Below are positions 25,542 to 36,965 of a stretch of DNA of 64,000 nt, in pieces. The stretch is from Burkholderiales bacterium. Lineage in GTDB: Bacteria; Pseudomonadota; Gammaproteobacteria; Burkholderiales; SG8-41. Both the position numbers and the translations under genes were made by a program. The notes beneath the pieces are model-generated. The model saw only the letters and a list, made by a program, of their open reading frames with translations, was not told the DNA's origin and did not search any database. Each line of letters opens with the position of its first letter. Positions within the stretch are counted from its first letter, which is position 1. The stretch spans positions 1 to 64,000 of the forward strand of contig JAIETP010000016.1 of assembly GCA_019744975.1 (NCBI GenBank), given 5' to 3'.

Positions 25542-27652
25542 TTCGATTTTTCAAGTTAATGACGCATGTTTCCGGCCTGGTTGCTGCAGCAGGCTTCGCC
25601 CTGATGGCAACGGCAACCCATGCCCAAAACAGCATTGAATCCGTTAACGTATCCGGACAACAGGGCGGCACAACGCTGATCAAAATCACCCTGAAGAATG
25701 CCCCCGCTGCGGCTCCCGCCAGTTTTGCGGTGAACAACCCGCCGCGGATTGCCTTTGATTTTCCGAACACCACCAACGGCTCCGGCAAAAACGTCCAGGA
25801 AGTCGGTGAAGGCGATGTCCGGCGCGTCAACATTGTCCAGGCCGGCGATCGTTCCCGCATCGTCCTGGAAACATCGCGGCCGCTGGGTTATGACGCAAAA
25901 ATCGAGGGCAATGCGATCATGATCACGCTGGGCGGAACCGCTTCGGCCAGCGCCACACCGGCACCCATGGCCCAGACTTTTGCCCAAGCCAAACCCAATG
26001 ATGGGAAACACAGTCTGCGCGACGTAGATTTCCGCCGCGGGCGTGCCGGCGAAGGCCGGGTGCTGATTGATCTCTCGGACAACCAAGTTGGTATCGATCT
26101 GCGGACCCAGGGTCGTTCGCTGATCATCGACTTCATCAACACCGCGGTACCGAAAAACCTCGAGCGCAAGCTGGATGTTGTTGATTTCGGCACCCCGGTC
26201 GATACCATCGAGACATTTGCGCAGGGCAACAACACGCGCATGGTCATTACGCCGCGCGGCGCCTGGGAACACTCGGCTTACCAGACGGACAACAAGTTCA
26301 TCCTTGAAGTCAAAAAAGTTGCGGATGATGCCAACCGGCTGGTGCAACCGGGATTTGCCGGCGAAAAACTGTCACTGAACTTCCAGAACGTCGAAGTCCG
26401 TGCTGTGCTTCAGGTCATCGCCGATTTTACCGGCCTCAACGTGATTACCAGCGACACCGTCGGCGGCAGTCTGACGCTGCGACTCAAGGATGTGCCTTGG
26501 GATCAGGCGCTGGACATCATTCTGCAGAGCAAAGGCCTGGACATGCGCAAGACCGGCAACGTGGTGTGGATTGCGCCGCGTGACGAGCTGGCCACGCGCG
26601 AAAAACTCGCCCTCGAAGCCCGCGCGCAGATTTCAGACCTTGAGCCGCTGCGCACCGAAAGCATGCAGGTCAATTACCAAAAAGCGGCGGAATTCCAGAA
26701 ACTGCTGTCGGATCCGGCACAGAAAATCCTGTCGAAACGCGGCAGCGCTGTGGTCGATGTGCGCACCAACACGGTGTTTGTGCAGGACACGCCGAGCCGG
26801 CTTGAAGAAATCCGCAAGCTGCTGAAACAAATCGACGTTCCAGTCCGCCAGGTCATGATCGAGTCGCGGATCGTTGAAGCCAATGACACCTTTAGCCGAA
26901 ACCTCGGTGCACGGCTCGGCTACAACGATACGATTGGACAGGGCTCCAGGATTGGCACCAGCGGGAACCCCACCAATGCAATTGTGGGCGGCAGCCTGGC
27001 ATCAACCGCGGCAGCCGTAGGCCAAAACGCCACCGCTGGAACTTTCAACGACAGTCTGTTCGTGAATCTGCCTGCGCAAGGTCTCTCTGGCGCCAATCCC
27101 GGCGTGTTCTCGTTCCTGCTGTTCAATGACTCCAAAACTAAATTCCTGAACCTCGAACTGTCGGCATTGCAGGCGGACGGCAAGGGCAAGATCATTTCGA
27201 GCCCGCGCGTGATTACGGCCGACAAGATCGAGGCGACCATTGAGCAGGGCACGGAGATTCCGTATCAGCAGGCGACCTCCAGCGGCGCGACCAGCGTGTC
27301 GTTCCGCAAAGCCACGCTCTCGCTGAAGGTCAAACCCCAGATCACTCCGGACGACAATGTGATCATGAACCTGCGCGTCAACAAGGACAGCGTCGGCCAG
27401 AACACCTTGTCCGGCCCTGCCATCGACACCAAACAGGTGGTGACCGAAGTGCTGGTCGAGAACGGCGGCACCGTGGTCATCGGCGGCATCTATACACAGG
27501 ATGAACGTTCGACAACGACCAAGGTGCCGGTGCTCGGTGACCTGCCGTATGTGGGCTTCCTGTTCAAAAACAATCAACGAGTCGACGATCGCCGGGAATT
27601 GCTGATTTTCATTTCGCCGAAGATTCTGAAGGACGGCGGCTCCCTGCGCTGA
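25538..27652 (+). CDS. pilQ: Type IV pilus secretin PilQ
   Basis: The 704-residue outer-membrane secretin has a signal peptide (to about residue 29) and two AMIN domains that bind peptidoglycan (about 35-130 and 155-265). An STN/secretin N0 domain follows (LSLNFQNVEVRAVLQVIADFTG, from 282), then an N1 domain, and the C-terminal secretin pore from about 440 ending with VPVLGDLPYVGFLFKN and LLIFISPKIL. Its ring lets the pilus fibre exit. It is the last pil gene; a strong terminator follows. Confidence 0.96.
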   Translation: MIRFFKLMTHVSGLVAAAGFALMATATHAQNSIESVNVSGQQGGTTLIKITLKNAPAAAPASFAVNNPPRIAFDFPNTTNGSGKNVQEVGEGDVRRVNIVQAGDRSRIVLETSRPLGYDAKIEGNAIMITLGGTASASATPAPMAQTFAQAKPNDGKHSLRDVDFRRGRAGEGRVLIDLSDNQVGIDLRTQGRSLIIDFINTAVPKNLERKLDVVDFGTPVDTIETFAQGNNTRMVITPRGAWEHSAYQTDNKFILEVKKVADDANRLVQPGFAGEKLSLNFQNVEVRAVLQVIADFTGLNVITSDTVGGSLTLRLKDVPWDQALDIILQSKGLDMRKTGNVVWIAPRDELATREKLALEARAQISDLEPLRTESMQVNYQKAAEFQKLLSDPAQKILSKRGSAVVDVRTNTVFVQDTPSRLEEIRKLLKQIDVPVRQVMIESRIVEANDTFSRNLGARLGYNDTIGQGSRIGTSGNPTNAIVGGSLASTAAAVGQNATAGTFNDSLFVNLPAQGLSGANPGVFSFLLFNDSKTKFLNLELSALQADGKGKIISSPRVITADKIEATIEQGTEIPYQQATSSGATSVSFRKATLSLKVKPQITPDDNVIMNLRVNKDSVGQNTLSGPAIDTKQVVTEVLVENGGTVVIGGIYTQDERSTTTKVPVLGDLPYVGFLFKNNQRVDDRRELLIFISPKILKDGGSLR

Positions 27653-27667
27653 TCAGCTCCAATCCGC

Positions 27668-27704
27668 AAAAGGGGCGGCGCTGCGGCGCCGCCCCTTTTG
27701 TTTT
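27668..27704 (+). terminator. Intrinsic terminator of the pilMNOPQ operon
   Basis: A 14-bp perfect stem (27668-27681 with 27686-27699, four-base loop) is followed by GTTTT. It is 16 bp after the pilQ stop and separates pil from aroK. Confidence 0.9.
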
Positions 27705-27749
27705 GCATGACTGACTCGTCCGGGTCAGCGCTTCCGCTAAAATCAGGCC

Positions 27750-28325
27750 ATGTCCCAGCACCACAGCGAGCAACATCCCGCAGGCAACCCGCAGAACATA
27801 TTTCTGGTGGGGTTGATGGGTGCCGGCAAAACTTCCGTTGGCCGCATGCTCGCCAAACGCCTGAACAAGGATTTTTACGACGCTGATGCTGAAATCGAAC
27901 GCGCCACCGGGGTCAAAATCCCGGTGATTTTCGACATCGAAGGTGAATCCGGATTTCGTGCCCGTGAGGAAAAGGTGATCGAACGGCTTACTGCAATGCA
28001 CGACATCGTGCTGGCAACCGGAGGTGGTGCAATATTGCTGCCCGCCACTCGCGCCCGCCTCAAACAGCACGGCCGGGTCATCTACCTGCGCGCGACCCCC
28101 GAAGATCTGTGGAAACGCACCCGGCGTGACCGTAACCGGCCCCTGCTGCAAACAGCGAATCCGCTGGCAAAATTAAAAGAACTGCACGCCCTGCGCGACC
28201 CCTTGTATTCTGAAGTGGCGGATCTGGTGGTCGACACTGGAGCACAGAGTGTTGGCACCCTGACAACTCACATCCAGCAACTGCTCATGAATCTGGAGCA
28301 GAGCATCAGCCGGAACCAAGTCTGA
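27750..28325 (+). CDS. aroK: Shikimate kinase
   Basis: The 191-residue enzyme phosphorylates shikimate at O3 with ATP in the chorismate pathway. It has the P-loop GLMGAGKT (residues 21-28), the shikimate-binding DADAEIE and [12 protein letters not shown] segments, GGGAIL and the lid RDRNRPLL. It begins directly after the pilQ terminator, and aroB follows 13 bp behind its stop, so the two form an aro operon within the classic pilQ-aroK-aroB arrangement. Confidence 0.95.
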   Translation: MSQHHSEQHPAGNPQNIFLVGLMGAGKTSVGRMLAKRLNKDFYDADAEIERATGVKIPVIFDIEGESGFRAREEKVIERLTAMHDIVLATGGGAILLPATRARLKQHGRVIYLRATPEDLWKRTRRDRNRPLLQTANPLAKLKELHALRDPLYSEVADLVVDTGAQSVGTLTTHIQQLLMNLEQSISRNQV

Positions 28326-28338
28326 GGGAACCCCTGAC

Positions 28339-29445
28339 ATGCCCGCGCAAAATCCAATGACGTCCCTTACAGTCAATCTCGCTGACCGTAGTTACCCGAT
28401 ACACATCGGACCGGGTCTGCTGGCGCGCGGGGAATTGATCGCGCAGCATCTGCCCCAGCGCAAGGCCGTGATCGTCACCAATACCGTTGTTGCTCCGTTG
28501 TACCTGGACCGTGTTACGAAGACCCTGGCACAACAGCAGATTGCAGTTCAATCGATCGTGCTGCCCGACGGCGAAGCGCACAAGGACTGGCGCACGTTGA
28601 ATGAGGTGTTTGACGCCCTGCTGACACACCGGGCGGAACGCAAAACCACACTGATTGCACTGGGCGGCGGCGTCATCGGCGATCTCACCGGTTTTGCCGC
28701 GGCAGTGTTCCAGCGCGGCGCACCGTTCATCCAGATTCCAACCACCCTGCTGGCCCAGGTCGATTCTTCGGTCGGCGGCAAAACCGCGATCAACCATCCA
28801 TTGGGCAAAAACATGATTGGCGCGTTTTACCAGCCCCGGGTGGTCATCGCCGACACCGACACGCTGAAGACATTGCCTGATCGTGAACTCTCCGCCGGCA
28901 TTGCCGAAGTCGTCAAATACGGGCTGATCGGCGATGCCGGCTTCTTCGCCTGGCTGGAGGCCAGCATGGATCGGCTGGTGGCGCGCGATCCTGCGGCGCT
29001 GACTCACGCCATCGAAGTTGCCTGCCGCAACAAGGCCGTGGTCGTCGCCAGCGACGAGCGTGAGGAAGGTGTACGCGCCATGCTCAATTTCGGCCACACC
29101 TTCGGCCATGCCATTGAATCGGGTCTCGGATATGGCCAATGGCTGCATGGCGAGGCCGTTGCAGCCGGCATGGTCATTGCGGCCCGGGTGTCGCAGAAAC
29201 TGGGTTTGGTGGGACCCGAGGTTGTGGAACGCACCATACAGCTGCTGCGTCGGGCGCGTTTGCCGGTGCAGGGCCCGAAGCTCGGCGTGGATCGTTACCT
29301 GGAATTGATGGGCCACGACAAAAAAGTCGAGGGCGGCAAAATACGCTTTATTCTGTTGCGAAGTATCGGCGATGCCTTCATCAGCGATGCCGTGCCGCAC
29401 GGGGTGCTGGACGCAGTGCTTGGCAGGGAGGGCGTTGATGGCTGA
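28339..29445 (+). CDS. aroB: 3-Dehydroquinate synthase
   Basis: The 368-residue NAD- and metal-dependent enzyme converts DAHP to 3-dehydroquinate, the second step of the shikimate pathway. [14 protein letters not shown] (NAD loop), [20 protein letters not shown], the zinc-binding Glu in [10 protein letters not shown] and the histidines in [10 protein letters not shown] and [13 protein letters not shown] are all present. The ATG at 28339 is favoured by a GAGGGAA 10-15 bases upstream, although an internal ATG at 28357 could serve. It overlaps the dgt start by eight bases. Confidence 0.95.
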   Translation: MPAQNPMTSLTVNLADRSYPIHIGPGLLARGELIAQHLPQRKAVIVTNTVVAPLYLDRVTKTLAQQQIAVQSIVLPDGEAHKDWRTLNEVFDALLTHRAERKTTLIALGGGVIGDLTGFAAAVFQRGAPFIQIPTTLLAQVDSSVGGKTAINHPLGKNMIGAFYQPRVVIADTDTLKTLPDRELSAGIAEVVKYGLIGDAGFFAWLEASMDRLVARDPAALTHAIEVACRNKAVVVASDEREEGVRAMLNFGHTFGHAIESGLGYGQWLHGEAVAAGMVIAARVSQKLGLVGPEVVERTIQLLRRARLPVQGPKLGVDRYLELMGHDKKVEGGKIRFILLRSIGDAFISDAVPHGVLDAVLGREGVDG

Positions 29446-30562
29446 CAACAAAGCGCCCTACGCCGCCGGCCCGGCGAATTCGCGCGGCCGGCGTTTTCGC
29501 GAAACTGCCCCGCGCGGCCGCTCGGAATATCAGCGCGATCGCGATCGCATCATCCATTCCACCGCGTTCCGCCGCCTTGAATACAAAACACAGGTCTTCG
29601 TCAATCACGAAGGCGACCTGTTCCGCACCCGCCTCACGCACAGCCTGGAAGTCGCGCAGATCGGGCGCTCGGTGGCACGCCATTTGCGACTCGACGAAGA
29701 CCTGACCGAGGCCATCACGCTGGCGCATGACCTGGGCCACACGCCCTTCGGCCATGCCGGGCAGGATGCGTTGAATGCCTGCATGAAACCTCACGGCGGG
29801 TTTGAGCACAATCTGCAATCGCTGCGTGTGGTCGACATGCTGGAGCAGCGTTACGGCGCTTTTGACGGCCTCAACCTGACCTTTGAGACCCGCGAAGGCA
29901 TACTCAAACACTGCTCGCTGAACAACGCGCGCACTTTGGGCGACATCGGCGAACGTTTCATCAAGCGCCAGCGGCCCGGCCTCGAAGCGCAGATTGCCAA
30001 CTTGGCTGACGAAATCGCCTATAACAACCACGATATCGACGACGGGTTGCGCTCAGGGCTTCTGGACATGGAACAACTGTCCACTGTTGCCATTTTCCGC
30101 CGCCATAAACGCGTGGTGCTGCGTGAATTCCCCAAAATCGAAGGCCGGCGCCTGGTACATGAAACCGTGCGCCGCATGATCGATACCCTGGTCACCGACC
30201 TCAACCGGCAAAGTGCCGCCAACATTCGCGACTTGGCGCCGGAGTCCATCGCCGACATCCGGCGCGCGCCGCCGATGATCCGGTTCTCCGACCGCATCCG
30301 CGACGAGCAAGCCGAACTCAAGCGGTTCCTGCACGCCAATCTTTACCGGCATTACCGGGTATCGCGCATGAGCAGCAAGGCGCGCCGGATAATTTCCGAT
30401 TTGTTTCAGGCATTTATAAACGAGCCCGGATTGCTGCCTCCGGAATTCCAGGTCCGCGCGCAGGCAGACACCCCCCGCGCCATCGCCGACTACATTGCCG
30501 GGATGACGGACCGCTACGCCATCGTTGAACATCGGCGTCTGTTTTCTATCGACGTCAGCTGA
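29438..30562 (+). CDS. dgt: dGTP triphosphohydrolase-like HD-domain protein
   Basis: The start was set at the ATG at 29438, inside the end of aroB, because a strong AGGGAGG lies upstream; this gives 374 residues. The HD-domain metal site is complete: [16 protein letters not shown], then [17 protein letters not shown] and, further on, [17 protein letters not shown]. Family members hydrolyse dGTP or other dNTPs to the nucleoside and triphosphate and affect dNTP pools. The type 2 subfamily (no clear N-terminal extension) is often tied to aroB in Betaproteobacteria. Natural substrate range is not certain. Confidence 0.92.
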   Translation: MADNKAPYAAGPANSRGRRFRETAPRGRSEYQRDRDRIIHSTAFRRLEYKTQVFVNHEGDLFRTRLTHSLEVAQIGRSVARHLRLDEDLTEAITLAHDLGHTPFGHAGQDALNACMKPHGGFEHNLQSLRVVDMLEQRYGAFDGLNLTFETREGILKHCSLNNARTLGDIGERFIKRQRPGLEAQIANLADEIAYNNHDIDDGLRSGLLDMEQLSTVAIFRRHKRVVLREFPKIEGRRLVHETVRRMIDTLVTDLNRQSAANIRDLAPESIADIRRAPPMIRFSDRIRDEQAELKRFLHANLYRHYRVSRMSSKARRIISDLFQAFINEPGLLPPEFQVRAQADTPRAIADYIAGMTDRYAIVEHRRLFSIDVS

Positions 30563-30691
30563 GCTTTTTTGGTGGGTTTACGGCGCGCCAGCGGTTGAAG
30601 CAACCCGTTGATGCAGGTAGACTTATCCGGTTTCACTCCGATATTCGTGGTTGGTTCGCCAGAATTTGTGGCGTCGCAACATAATATTGCG

Positions 30692-30720
30692 TAAGTTATT
30701 GATTATCCGCTTGTTTTAAC
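30692..30720 (+). promoter_or_regulatory. AT-rich IHF-like site upstream of gltB
   Basis: TAAGTTATTGATT (30692-30704) matches the IHF consensus YAANNNNTTGATW exactly and is followed by a T-rich stretch, ending 11 bp before the gltB ATG. IHF is a known regulator of gltBDF in E. coli, although there it acts further upstream. So close to the start codon it would sit within the leader of the mRNA. Confidence 0.5.
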
Positions 30721-30730
30721 GAGGCTCCTG

Positions 30731-33700
30731 ATGGCTCACCCAAATCTGCCGGAACCCCAAGGTCTGTATGACGGGGACCACGAACATGACGCCTGCGGTG
30801 TCGGTTTTGTTGCCAATATCAAAGGCAAGAAAAGTCACGACATTGTCGATCAGGGTCTGACTATCCTGCGCAATTTGACGCACCGCGGTGCCGTCGGCGC
30901 AGACCCCAAGGCTTCCGATGGCGCGGGAATACTGCTCCAGATTCCGGATACTTTTTTCCGCGAAGAAATGGCCAAGCTGGGCATCAAGCTGCCGCCACCC
31001 GGGCAATATGGCATCGGCATGGTGTTCCTGCCGCGCGAACCGGCTTCGCGCATTGCCTGCGAATATGAAATCGAACGTGCGATCAAGGAAGAAGGGCAGA
31101 CCCTGATCGGCTGGCGCGATGTCCCGGTGGACAACGAAGATCTTGGTGAGTCGGTCAAAAAAGTCGAACCGGTGATCCGCCAGGTGTTCATCGGTCGCAG
31201 TTCCGCGATCCGTGTCACCGACGCGCTCGAACGCAAACTCTATGTGATCCGCAAAAGCGCGGGGCATGCCATCCGCGCGCTGAATCTTGCCCACGGCACC
31301 GAGTTCTGGGTGCCGTCGATGTCGGCACGCACCATCGTCTACAAAGGCATGCTGCTGCCGTCGCAGGTCGGTACGTACTACAAGGATTTGCAGGATCCGC
31401 GCGTGGTATCGGCGCTGGCGCTGGTGCACCAGCGTTTCTCGACCAACACTTTCCCGACCTGGGATCTGGCGCATCCCTTCCGCATGATCGCCCATAATGG
31501 TGAAATCAACACCGTGCGCGGCAACGTAAACTGGGTGCGCGCGCGCCAGGGCGCCATTTCCAGCCCGGTACTCGGCAACGACCTGAACAAACTGTGGCCG
31601 TTGATTTACCCGGGCCAGTCGGATTCGGCGTCCTTCGACAACGCGCTGGAACTGCTGGTGATGGGCGGTTATTCCATCGCCCATGCGGTGATGATGATGA
31701 TTCCCGAAGCCTGGGAAGGCCACACGCTGATGGATGCCAGCCGGCGCGCATTTTACGAATACCACGCCGCAATGATGGAACCGTGGGACGGTCCTGCGGC
31801 GATCGCGTTCTCCGACGGCCGCCAGATCGGCGCCACACTCGACCGCAACGGGCTGCGGCCGGCGCGTTACATCGTCACCGATGACGATCTGGTGATCATG
31901 GGTTCGGAATGCGGCTGTCTGCCCATCCCCGAAGAAAAAATCATCAAGAAGTGGCGTTTGCAGCCGGGCAAGATGTTCCTCGTCGATCTTGAAAAAGGTC
32001 GCATCATCGATGATGAGGAGTTGAAAGAGTCGCTGTCCTCAAGCAAGCCCTACGTCGAGTGGATGGAGCGTATCCGCGTCAAGCTCGATGACGTCGAAAG
32101 CCAGAAAGCACAACCGGAGCGGAGCAGCGTACCCCTGCTTGATCGCCAGCAGGCCTTCGGCTACACCCAGGAAGACCTGAAATTCCTGATGATGCCCATG
32201 GCCGCCAACGGCGAAGAACCCATCGGTTCCATGGGCAACGACTCACCTCCGGCTGTTTTATCCAATAAAAACAAGAACTTATATCAGTATTTTAAACAGC
32301 TGTTTGCGCAGGTCACCAATCCGCCGATCGATCCGATTCGCGAAGAACTGGTGACTTCGCTGGTGTCCTTCATCGGCCCGAAACCCAACCTGCTCGGCGT
32401 TGATGAAATGAATCCGCCGATCCGCCTTGAAGTCGGCCAGCCGGTGCTGGATTTTTTCGAAATGGAAAAAATCCGCAATATCGACCGCTACACCGACGGC
32501 AAATTCAAATCCTGCGAACTCGACATCACCTACCCGGTGGTCTGGGGCAAGGAGGCGATTGAAGCCCGTCTCGCCAGCCTCGCCGCACAGGCGGAAGATG
32601 CAGTACGCACGGGGTATTCGATCCTGATCATTTCCGATCGCCGCGTGGATCGCGAACATGTCGCGATCCCGGCCCTGCTCGCGCTGTCGACCATCCACCA
32701 TCACCTGACCGACAAGGGGCTGCGCACCAGCGCGGGGCTCGTCGTCGAAACCGGTTCGGCGCGCGAAGTGCATCATTTCGCGCTGCTCGGCGGTTACGGC
32801 GCCGAAGCCGTGCATCCCTACCTCGCGCTGGAAACCGTCCTGCAACTCGCCGAAAGCGGGCAGTTCGGCGCCAACGTTGATGGTTACAAAGCCATCAAGA
32901 ATTTCGTCAAAGCCATCGGCAAGGGCCTGCGCAAGGTCATGTCGAAAATGGGCATTTCAACGTACATGTCATACACCGGCGCGCAGATTTTCGAAGCCAT
33001 CGGCCTGGCGCGCCCGCTGATTGACAAATACTTTACCGGCACCTCGTCCAACGTCGGCGGCATCGGCCTGTTCGAAGTGGCGGAAGAGGCTATCCGCACC
33101 CACCTCGGCGCATTCAGCGGCGACCCGGTACTGGCCGGTGCGCTCGACACCGGCGGCGAGTACGCCTGGCGGGTGCGCGGCGAAGACCACATGTGGACGC
33201 CGGACGCGATCGCCAAACTGCAACACGCGACACGTTCCAACAACGCAGCAACCTACCGCGAATACGCGGACATCATCAACGACCAGTCGCAGCGGCACAT
33301 GACCTTCCGCGGCCTGTTTGAGTTCCGTTTCAACCGCTGCACGCCGGTAGACATCGCCGAAGTCGAACCGGCAGCGGATATCGTCAAACGTTTTTCCACC
33401 GGTGCGATGTCGCTGGGTTCGATCTCCACTGAAGCACACACCACGCTCGCCGTCGCGATGAACCGTCTGGGCGGCAAATCCAACACCGGCGAGGGCGGCG
33501 AAGACCGCAAGCGCTACGCGCCGATCAAGACCGGTGAAACCATGGCTTCGCGCCTCGGCTCGGATCGTGTCGTACGTGACATCCCGCTGCTGGCGGGAGA
33601 TTCCCTGAAATCGAAAATCAAGCAGGTCGCTTCGGGCCGCTTCGGTGTCACCGCGGAATACCTGGCCAGCGCCGAGCAGATCCAGATCAAGATGGCGCAG

Positions 33701-35389
33701 GGCGCAAAACCCGGCGAAGGCGGCCAGCTTCCCGGCCGCAAGGTTTCGGAATACATCGCCGAAATCCGTTATTCGACGCCCGGCGTCGAGCTGATCTCGC
33801 CGCCGCCGCACCACGACATTTATTCGATCGAGGATCTGGCGCAGCTGATCCACGACCTGAAAAACAGCAATACCGGGGCTTCGATCAGCGTCAAACTGGT
33901 GTCCGAAGTCGGTGTCGGCACGGTGGCCGCCGGCGTTGCCAAGGCCAAGGCTGATCATGTGACGATCTCCGGTCATGACGGCGGCACGGGTGCCAGTCCG
34001 TGGTCATCGATCAAACACGCCGGCACGCCCTGGGAACTCGGTCTCGCCGAAACCCAGCAGACGCTGGTGCTGAACCGCTTGCGCAGCCGCATCGCGGTGC
34101 AGGTGGACGGCCAGATGAAAACCGGACGCGACGTGATCATCGGCGCATTGCTCGGCGCCGACGAATTCGGCTTTGCCACAGCACCCCTGGTCGCCGAGGG
34201 CTGCATCATGATGCGCAAATGCCATCTCAACACCTGTCCGGTGGGCGTGGCAACACAGGATCCGGTGCTGCGCAGGAAATTCACCGGCAAGCCTGAACAT
34301 GTCATCAATTACTTTTTCTTCGTCGCCGAGGAAATCCGCGGTCTGATGGCCAAACTGGGCATCCGTAAATTCAACGATCTGATCGGACGCTCCGACCTGC
34401 TCGATATGCGCAAAGGTATCGAGCACTGGAAAGCCCGCGGCCTTGATTTCAGCCGGATTTTCCACCAGCCGCAGATCGGCCCCGAGGTTTCCCGCTTCCA
34501 TACCGAAACCCAGGACCACGGACTTGACAAGGCGCTGGATCACCGGCTGATCGAACTGGCGAAACCGGCGCTGGAGCGCGGTGAAAAAGTCACCATCGAA
34601 ATGCCGATCCGCAACATCAACCGCACGGTCGGCACCATGCTCTCCGGCGAAGTGGCCAAACGCTACGGCCACGAAGGACTGCCGGATGACACCATCCGCG
34701 TGCGTTTCGCCGGTTCGGCGGGACAAAGCCTGGGCGCGTTCCTGTCGCGCGGCATCACGCTGGAGCTGATCGGCGACACCAACGACTATTGCGGAAAAGG
34801 TTTATCCGGCGGCCGCATTACCGTGCAGCCGTCGCCGAAATTCCGCGGCGATGCCCTGCACAACATCATCACCGGCAATGCCGTGCTCTACGGCGCGATC
34901 GCCGGGGAAGCTTATTTCCGCGGCGTCGCCGGCGAGCGTTTTGCCGTGCGCAACTCCGGCGCACACGCCGTCGTTGAAGGCACGGGCGACCATGGCTGCG
35001 AATACATGACGGGCGGCACGGTCACCGTGCTCGGCGCCACCGGCCGCAACTTTGCCGCCGGCATGTCGGGCGGCATCGCTTATGTTTACGACGAGGACGG
35101 CAGCTTCGCCTCCTACTGCAACACGGCCATGGTCAAACTCGAACCCCTGCTTGCCGAAGCCGAGCAGGATGCCAAGGTGTCTCGCGATATCTGGCACATG
35201 GGTGAATCCGATGAGGCGGTGTTGCGGCGGTTTGTTGAAAACCACGCGCGTTATACCGGCAGCACCCGCGCACAGCAGATTCTCGCTGACTGGCCTGCCG
35301 CCCGCAGCAAGTTCATCAAGGTGTTCCCGAACGAATATCGCCGGGCTCTGGGCGAACTCGCGGCAAAGGGCAAGAAGATCGCTGCCTGA
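30731..35389 (+). CDS. gltB: Glutamate synthase (NADPH) large subunit
   Basis: The 1552-residue protein makes glutamate from glutamine and 2-oxoglutarate. The N-terminal class II amidotransferase domain uses Cys22 (HDACGVGF), which is exposed after removal of a 21-residue propeptide. A central domain follows, then the FMN/2-oxoglutarate barrel, the 3Fe-4S cluster cysteines (C-x5-C-x4-C in [16 protein letters not shown]) and the C-terminal beta-helix (GXXG repeats). gltD follows after 70 bp. A local AT-rich patch inside the gene (32255-32281) is one of the recurrent motifs. Confidence 0.97.
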   Translation: MAHPNLPEPQGLYDGDHEHDACGVGFVANIKGKKSHDIVDQGLTILRNLTHRGAVGADPKASDGAGILLQIPDTFFREEMAKLGIKLPPPGQYGIGMVFLPREPASRIACEYEIERAIKEEGQTLIGWRDVPVDNEDLGESVKKVEPVIRQVFIGRSSAIRVTDALERKLYVIRKSAGHAIRALNLAHGTEFWVPSMSARTIVYKGMLLPSQVGTYYKDLQDPRVVSALALVHQRFSTNTFPTWDLAHPFRMIAHNGEINTVRGNVNWVRARQGAISSPVLGNDLNKLWPLIYPGQSDSASFDNALELLVMGGYSIAHAVMMMIPEAWEGHTLMDASRRAFYEYHAAMMEPWDGPAAIAFSDGRQIGATLDRNGLRPARYIVTDDDLVIMGSECGCLPIPEEKIIKKWRLQPGKMFLVDLEKGRIIDDEELKESLSSSKPYVEWMERIRVKLDDVESQKAQPERSSVPLLDRQQAFGYTQEDLKFLMMPMAANGEEPIGSMGNDSPPAVLSNKNKNLYQYFKQLFAQVTNPPIDPIREELVTSLVSFIGPKPNLLGVDEMNPPIRLEVGQPVLDFFEMEKIRNIDRYTDGKFKSCELDITYPVVWGKEAIEARLASLAAQAEDAVRTGYSILIISDRRVDREHVAIPALLALSTIHHHLTDKGLRTSAGLVVETGSAREVHHFALLGGYGAEAVHPYLALETVLQLAESGQFGANVDGYKAIKNFVKAIGKGLRKVMSKMGISTYMSYTGAQIFEAIGLARPLIDKYFTGTSSNVGGIGLFEVAEEAIRTHLGAFSGDPVLAGALDTGGEYAWRVRGEDHMWTPDAIAKLQHATRSNNAATYREYADIINDQSQRHMTFRGLFEFRFNRCTPVDIAEVEPAADIVKRFSTGAMSLGSISTEAHTTLAVAMNRLGGKSNTGEGGEDRKRYAPIKTGETMASRLGSDRVVRDIPLLAGDSLKSKIKQVASGRFGVTAEYLASAEQIQIKMAQGAKPGEGGQLPGRKVSEYIAEIRYSTPGVELISPPPHHDIYSIEDLAQLIHDLKNSNTGASISVKLVSEVGVGTVAAGVAKAKADHVTISGHDGGTGASPWSSIKHAGTPWELGLAETQQTLVLNRLRSRIAVQVDGQMKTGRDVIIGALLGADEFGFATAPLVAEGCIMMRKCHLNTCPVGVATQDPVLRRKFTGKPEHVINYFFFVAEEIRGLMAKLGIRKFNDLIGRSDLLDMRKGIEHWKARGLDFSRIFHQPQIGPEVSRFHTETQDHGLDKALDHRLIELAKPALERGEKVTIEMPIRNINRTVGTMLSGEVAKRYGHEGLPDDTIRVRFAGSAGQSLGAFLSRGITLELIGDTNDYCGKGLSGGRITVQPSPKFRGDALHNIITGNAVLYGAIAGEAYFRGVAGERFAVRNSGAHAVVEGTGDHGCEYMTGGTVTVLGATGRNFAAGMSGGIAYVYDEDGSFASYCNTAMVKLEPLLAEAEQDAKVSRDIWHMGESDEAVLRRFVENHARYTGSTRAQQILADWPAARSKFIKVFPNEYRRALGELAAKGKKIAA
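32255..32281 (-). promoter_or_regulatory. AT-rich IHF-like motif inside gltB
   Basis: On the minus strand the core TAAGTTCTTGTTT (32269-32281) has one mismatch to YAANNNNTTGATW and is followed by an AT tract. The codons here (TTA, AAT, AAA, TAT) are unlike those of the surrounding gene. Confidence 0.4.
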
Positions 35390-35459
35390 TCGGCAGGCAC
35401 ACTGCGCAGGATTTATTTTTGCCCTTCCACGGGCTTGATGTTTCAGGGGTTGGACAGTC

Positions 35460-36878
35460 ATGGGAAAAGTAACCGGATTTCTGGAATTCGAACGGCTGCA
35501 CGAAGCTGCGGACAAACCGCAGGAACGGCTCAAGCACTGGCGTGAATTCGTACACCCGCTGACCAGCGAGGCCGCCGGCATCCAGGGCGCGCGCTGCATG
35601 GATTGCGGCACTCCGTTCTGCATGAGCGGCTGCCCGGTCAACAATATCATCCCGGACTGGAACGATCTGGTGTTCAAGCAGGACTGGCAGCGCGCACTGG
35701 ACACCCTGCATTCGACCAATAATTTCCCCGAGTTCACCGGCCGTGTCTGCCCGGCGCCCTGCGAGGCCGCCTGTACCCTGAACATCAACAGCACTCCGGT
35801 CGGCATCAAATCCATTGAGCACGCGATCATCGACAAGGGCTGGGAATCAGGCTGGGTGGTACCGCAGCCGCCGATGAAAAAAACCGGCAAACGTGTCGCG
35901 ATCATCGGCTCCGGACCCGCCGGGCTCGCCGCAGCACAACAGCTGGCGCGCGCCGGGCACGATGTCGTGGTCTTCGAAAAAGCGGATCGCGTCGGCGGCC
36001 TGCTGCGTTACGGCATCCCCGATTTCAAAATGGAAAAGCACCTGATCGACCGCCGTATGGCGCAGATGCGCGCCGAAGGCGTCGAGTTTCGCGTCAATCA
36101 GGATGTCGGCGGTGCAGTGCCCGCCAAAAAACTGGTCGATGAATTCGACGCCGTGGTGATGGCCGGCGGTGCGGAACAGCCGCGCGATCTGCCGGTGCCC
36201 GGCCGCGAACTTGACGGTGTGCATTTCGCGATGGAATTCCTGCCGCAGCAAAACAAGGTGGTGGCTGGCGACAAGATCGCCAAACAACTCAAGGCCACCG
36301 GCAAACACGTGGTGGTGATTGGCGGCGGCGACACCGGTTCCGACTGCGTCGGCACGTCGAACCGGCATGGCGCCGCATCCGTGATGCAGTTCGAACTGCT
36401 GCCGCAGCCCCCGGAAGAGGAAAACAAACCCATGGTCTGGCCGTACTGGCCGGTCAAGCTGCGTACCTCAAGTTCACACGAAGAAGGCTGCCAGCGCGAC
36501 TGGGCGGTGGCGACCAAGCGTTTCGAAGGCAAAAACGGCAAGGTCGAAAAACTGATCGCCGCACGGGTGGAATGGAAAGACGGGCAGATGCGTGAAGTGC
36601 CGGGATCCGAATTCACCATCAAGGCCGACCTGGTGCTGCTGGCGATGGGCTTCACCGGACCGCGTCAAGGCCTGCTTGATCAACTGGGCGTGGCCAAGGA
36701 CAACCGCAGCAATGTCAAAGCCGACACCGACAAATACCAGACTTCGGTCGGCAAGGTATTCGCCGCCGGCGACATGCGCCGCGGGCAATCGCTGATCGTA
36801 TGGGCAATCCGCGAGGGCCGTCAGTGCGCGCGATCCGTCGATGAGTTTTTGATGGGGTCTACGGAATTGCCACGTTGA
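35460..36878 (+). CDS. gltD: Glutamate synthase (NADPH) small subunit
   Basis: The 472-residue subunit supplies electrons from NADPH to GltB. Its N-terminal part carries two cysteine clusters for 4Fe-4S centres ([17 protein letters not shown] and [15 protein letters not shown]). This is followed by FAD ([19 protein letters not shown]) and NADPH ([13 protein letters not shown]) Rossmann domains and [19 protein letters not shown] near the end. It lies 70 bp downstream of gltB on the same strand, so they are one operon. Confidence 0.97.
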   Translation: MGKVTGFLEFERLHEAADKPQERLKHWREFVHPLTSEAAGIQGARCMDCGTPFCMSGCPVNNIIPDWNDLVFKQDWQRALDTLHSTNNFPEFTGRVCPAPCEAACTLNINSTPVGIKSIEHAIIDKGWESGWVVPQPPMKKTGKRVAIIGSGPAGLAAAQQLARAGHDVVVFEKADRVGGLLRYGIPDFKMEKHLIDRRMAQMRAEGVEFRVNQDVGGAVPAKKLVDEFDAVVMAGGAEQPRDLPVPGRELDGVHFAMEFLPQQNKVVAGDKIAKQLKATGKHVVVIGGGDTGSDCVGTSNRHGAASVMQFELLPQPPEEENKPMVWPYWPVKLRTSSSHEEGCQRDWAVATKRFEGKNGKVEKLIAARVEWKDGQMREVPGSEFTIKADLVLLAMGFTGPRQGLLDQLGVAKDNRSNVKADTDKYQTSVGKVFAAGDMRRGQSLIVWAIREGRQCARSVDEFLMGSTELPR

Positions 36879-36884
36879 AAATCC

Positions 36885-36963
36885 GGATTGAGGAATGAGG
36901 ATTGAGTGGTCCGCGGTGACGAATCCGCTTTATCCTCAATCCTCAATCCTGACAACTCAATCC
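36885..36963. repeat. Hairpin of GGATTGA heptamers before hemE
   Basis: Three heptamer units at 36885, 36892 and 36899 (GGATTGA, GGAATGA, GGATTGA) face inverted units TCAATCC at 36936, 36943 and 36957, in register at 7-bp period with one degenerate unit between. The right arm ends two bases before the hemE ATG. It resembles the octamer and CACAGAG hairpins of the carboxylase operon in design. Confidence 0.8.
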
Positions 36964-36965
36964 TG

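Noticed and set aside
35385-35405. Hairpin at the gltB stop codon as a terminator
   Set aside because: The stem is short, includes the stop codon and is not followed by T residues; gltB and gltD are expected to be cotranscribed.
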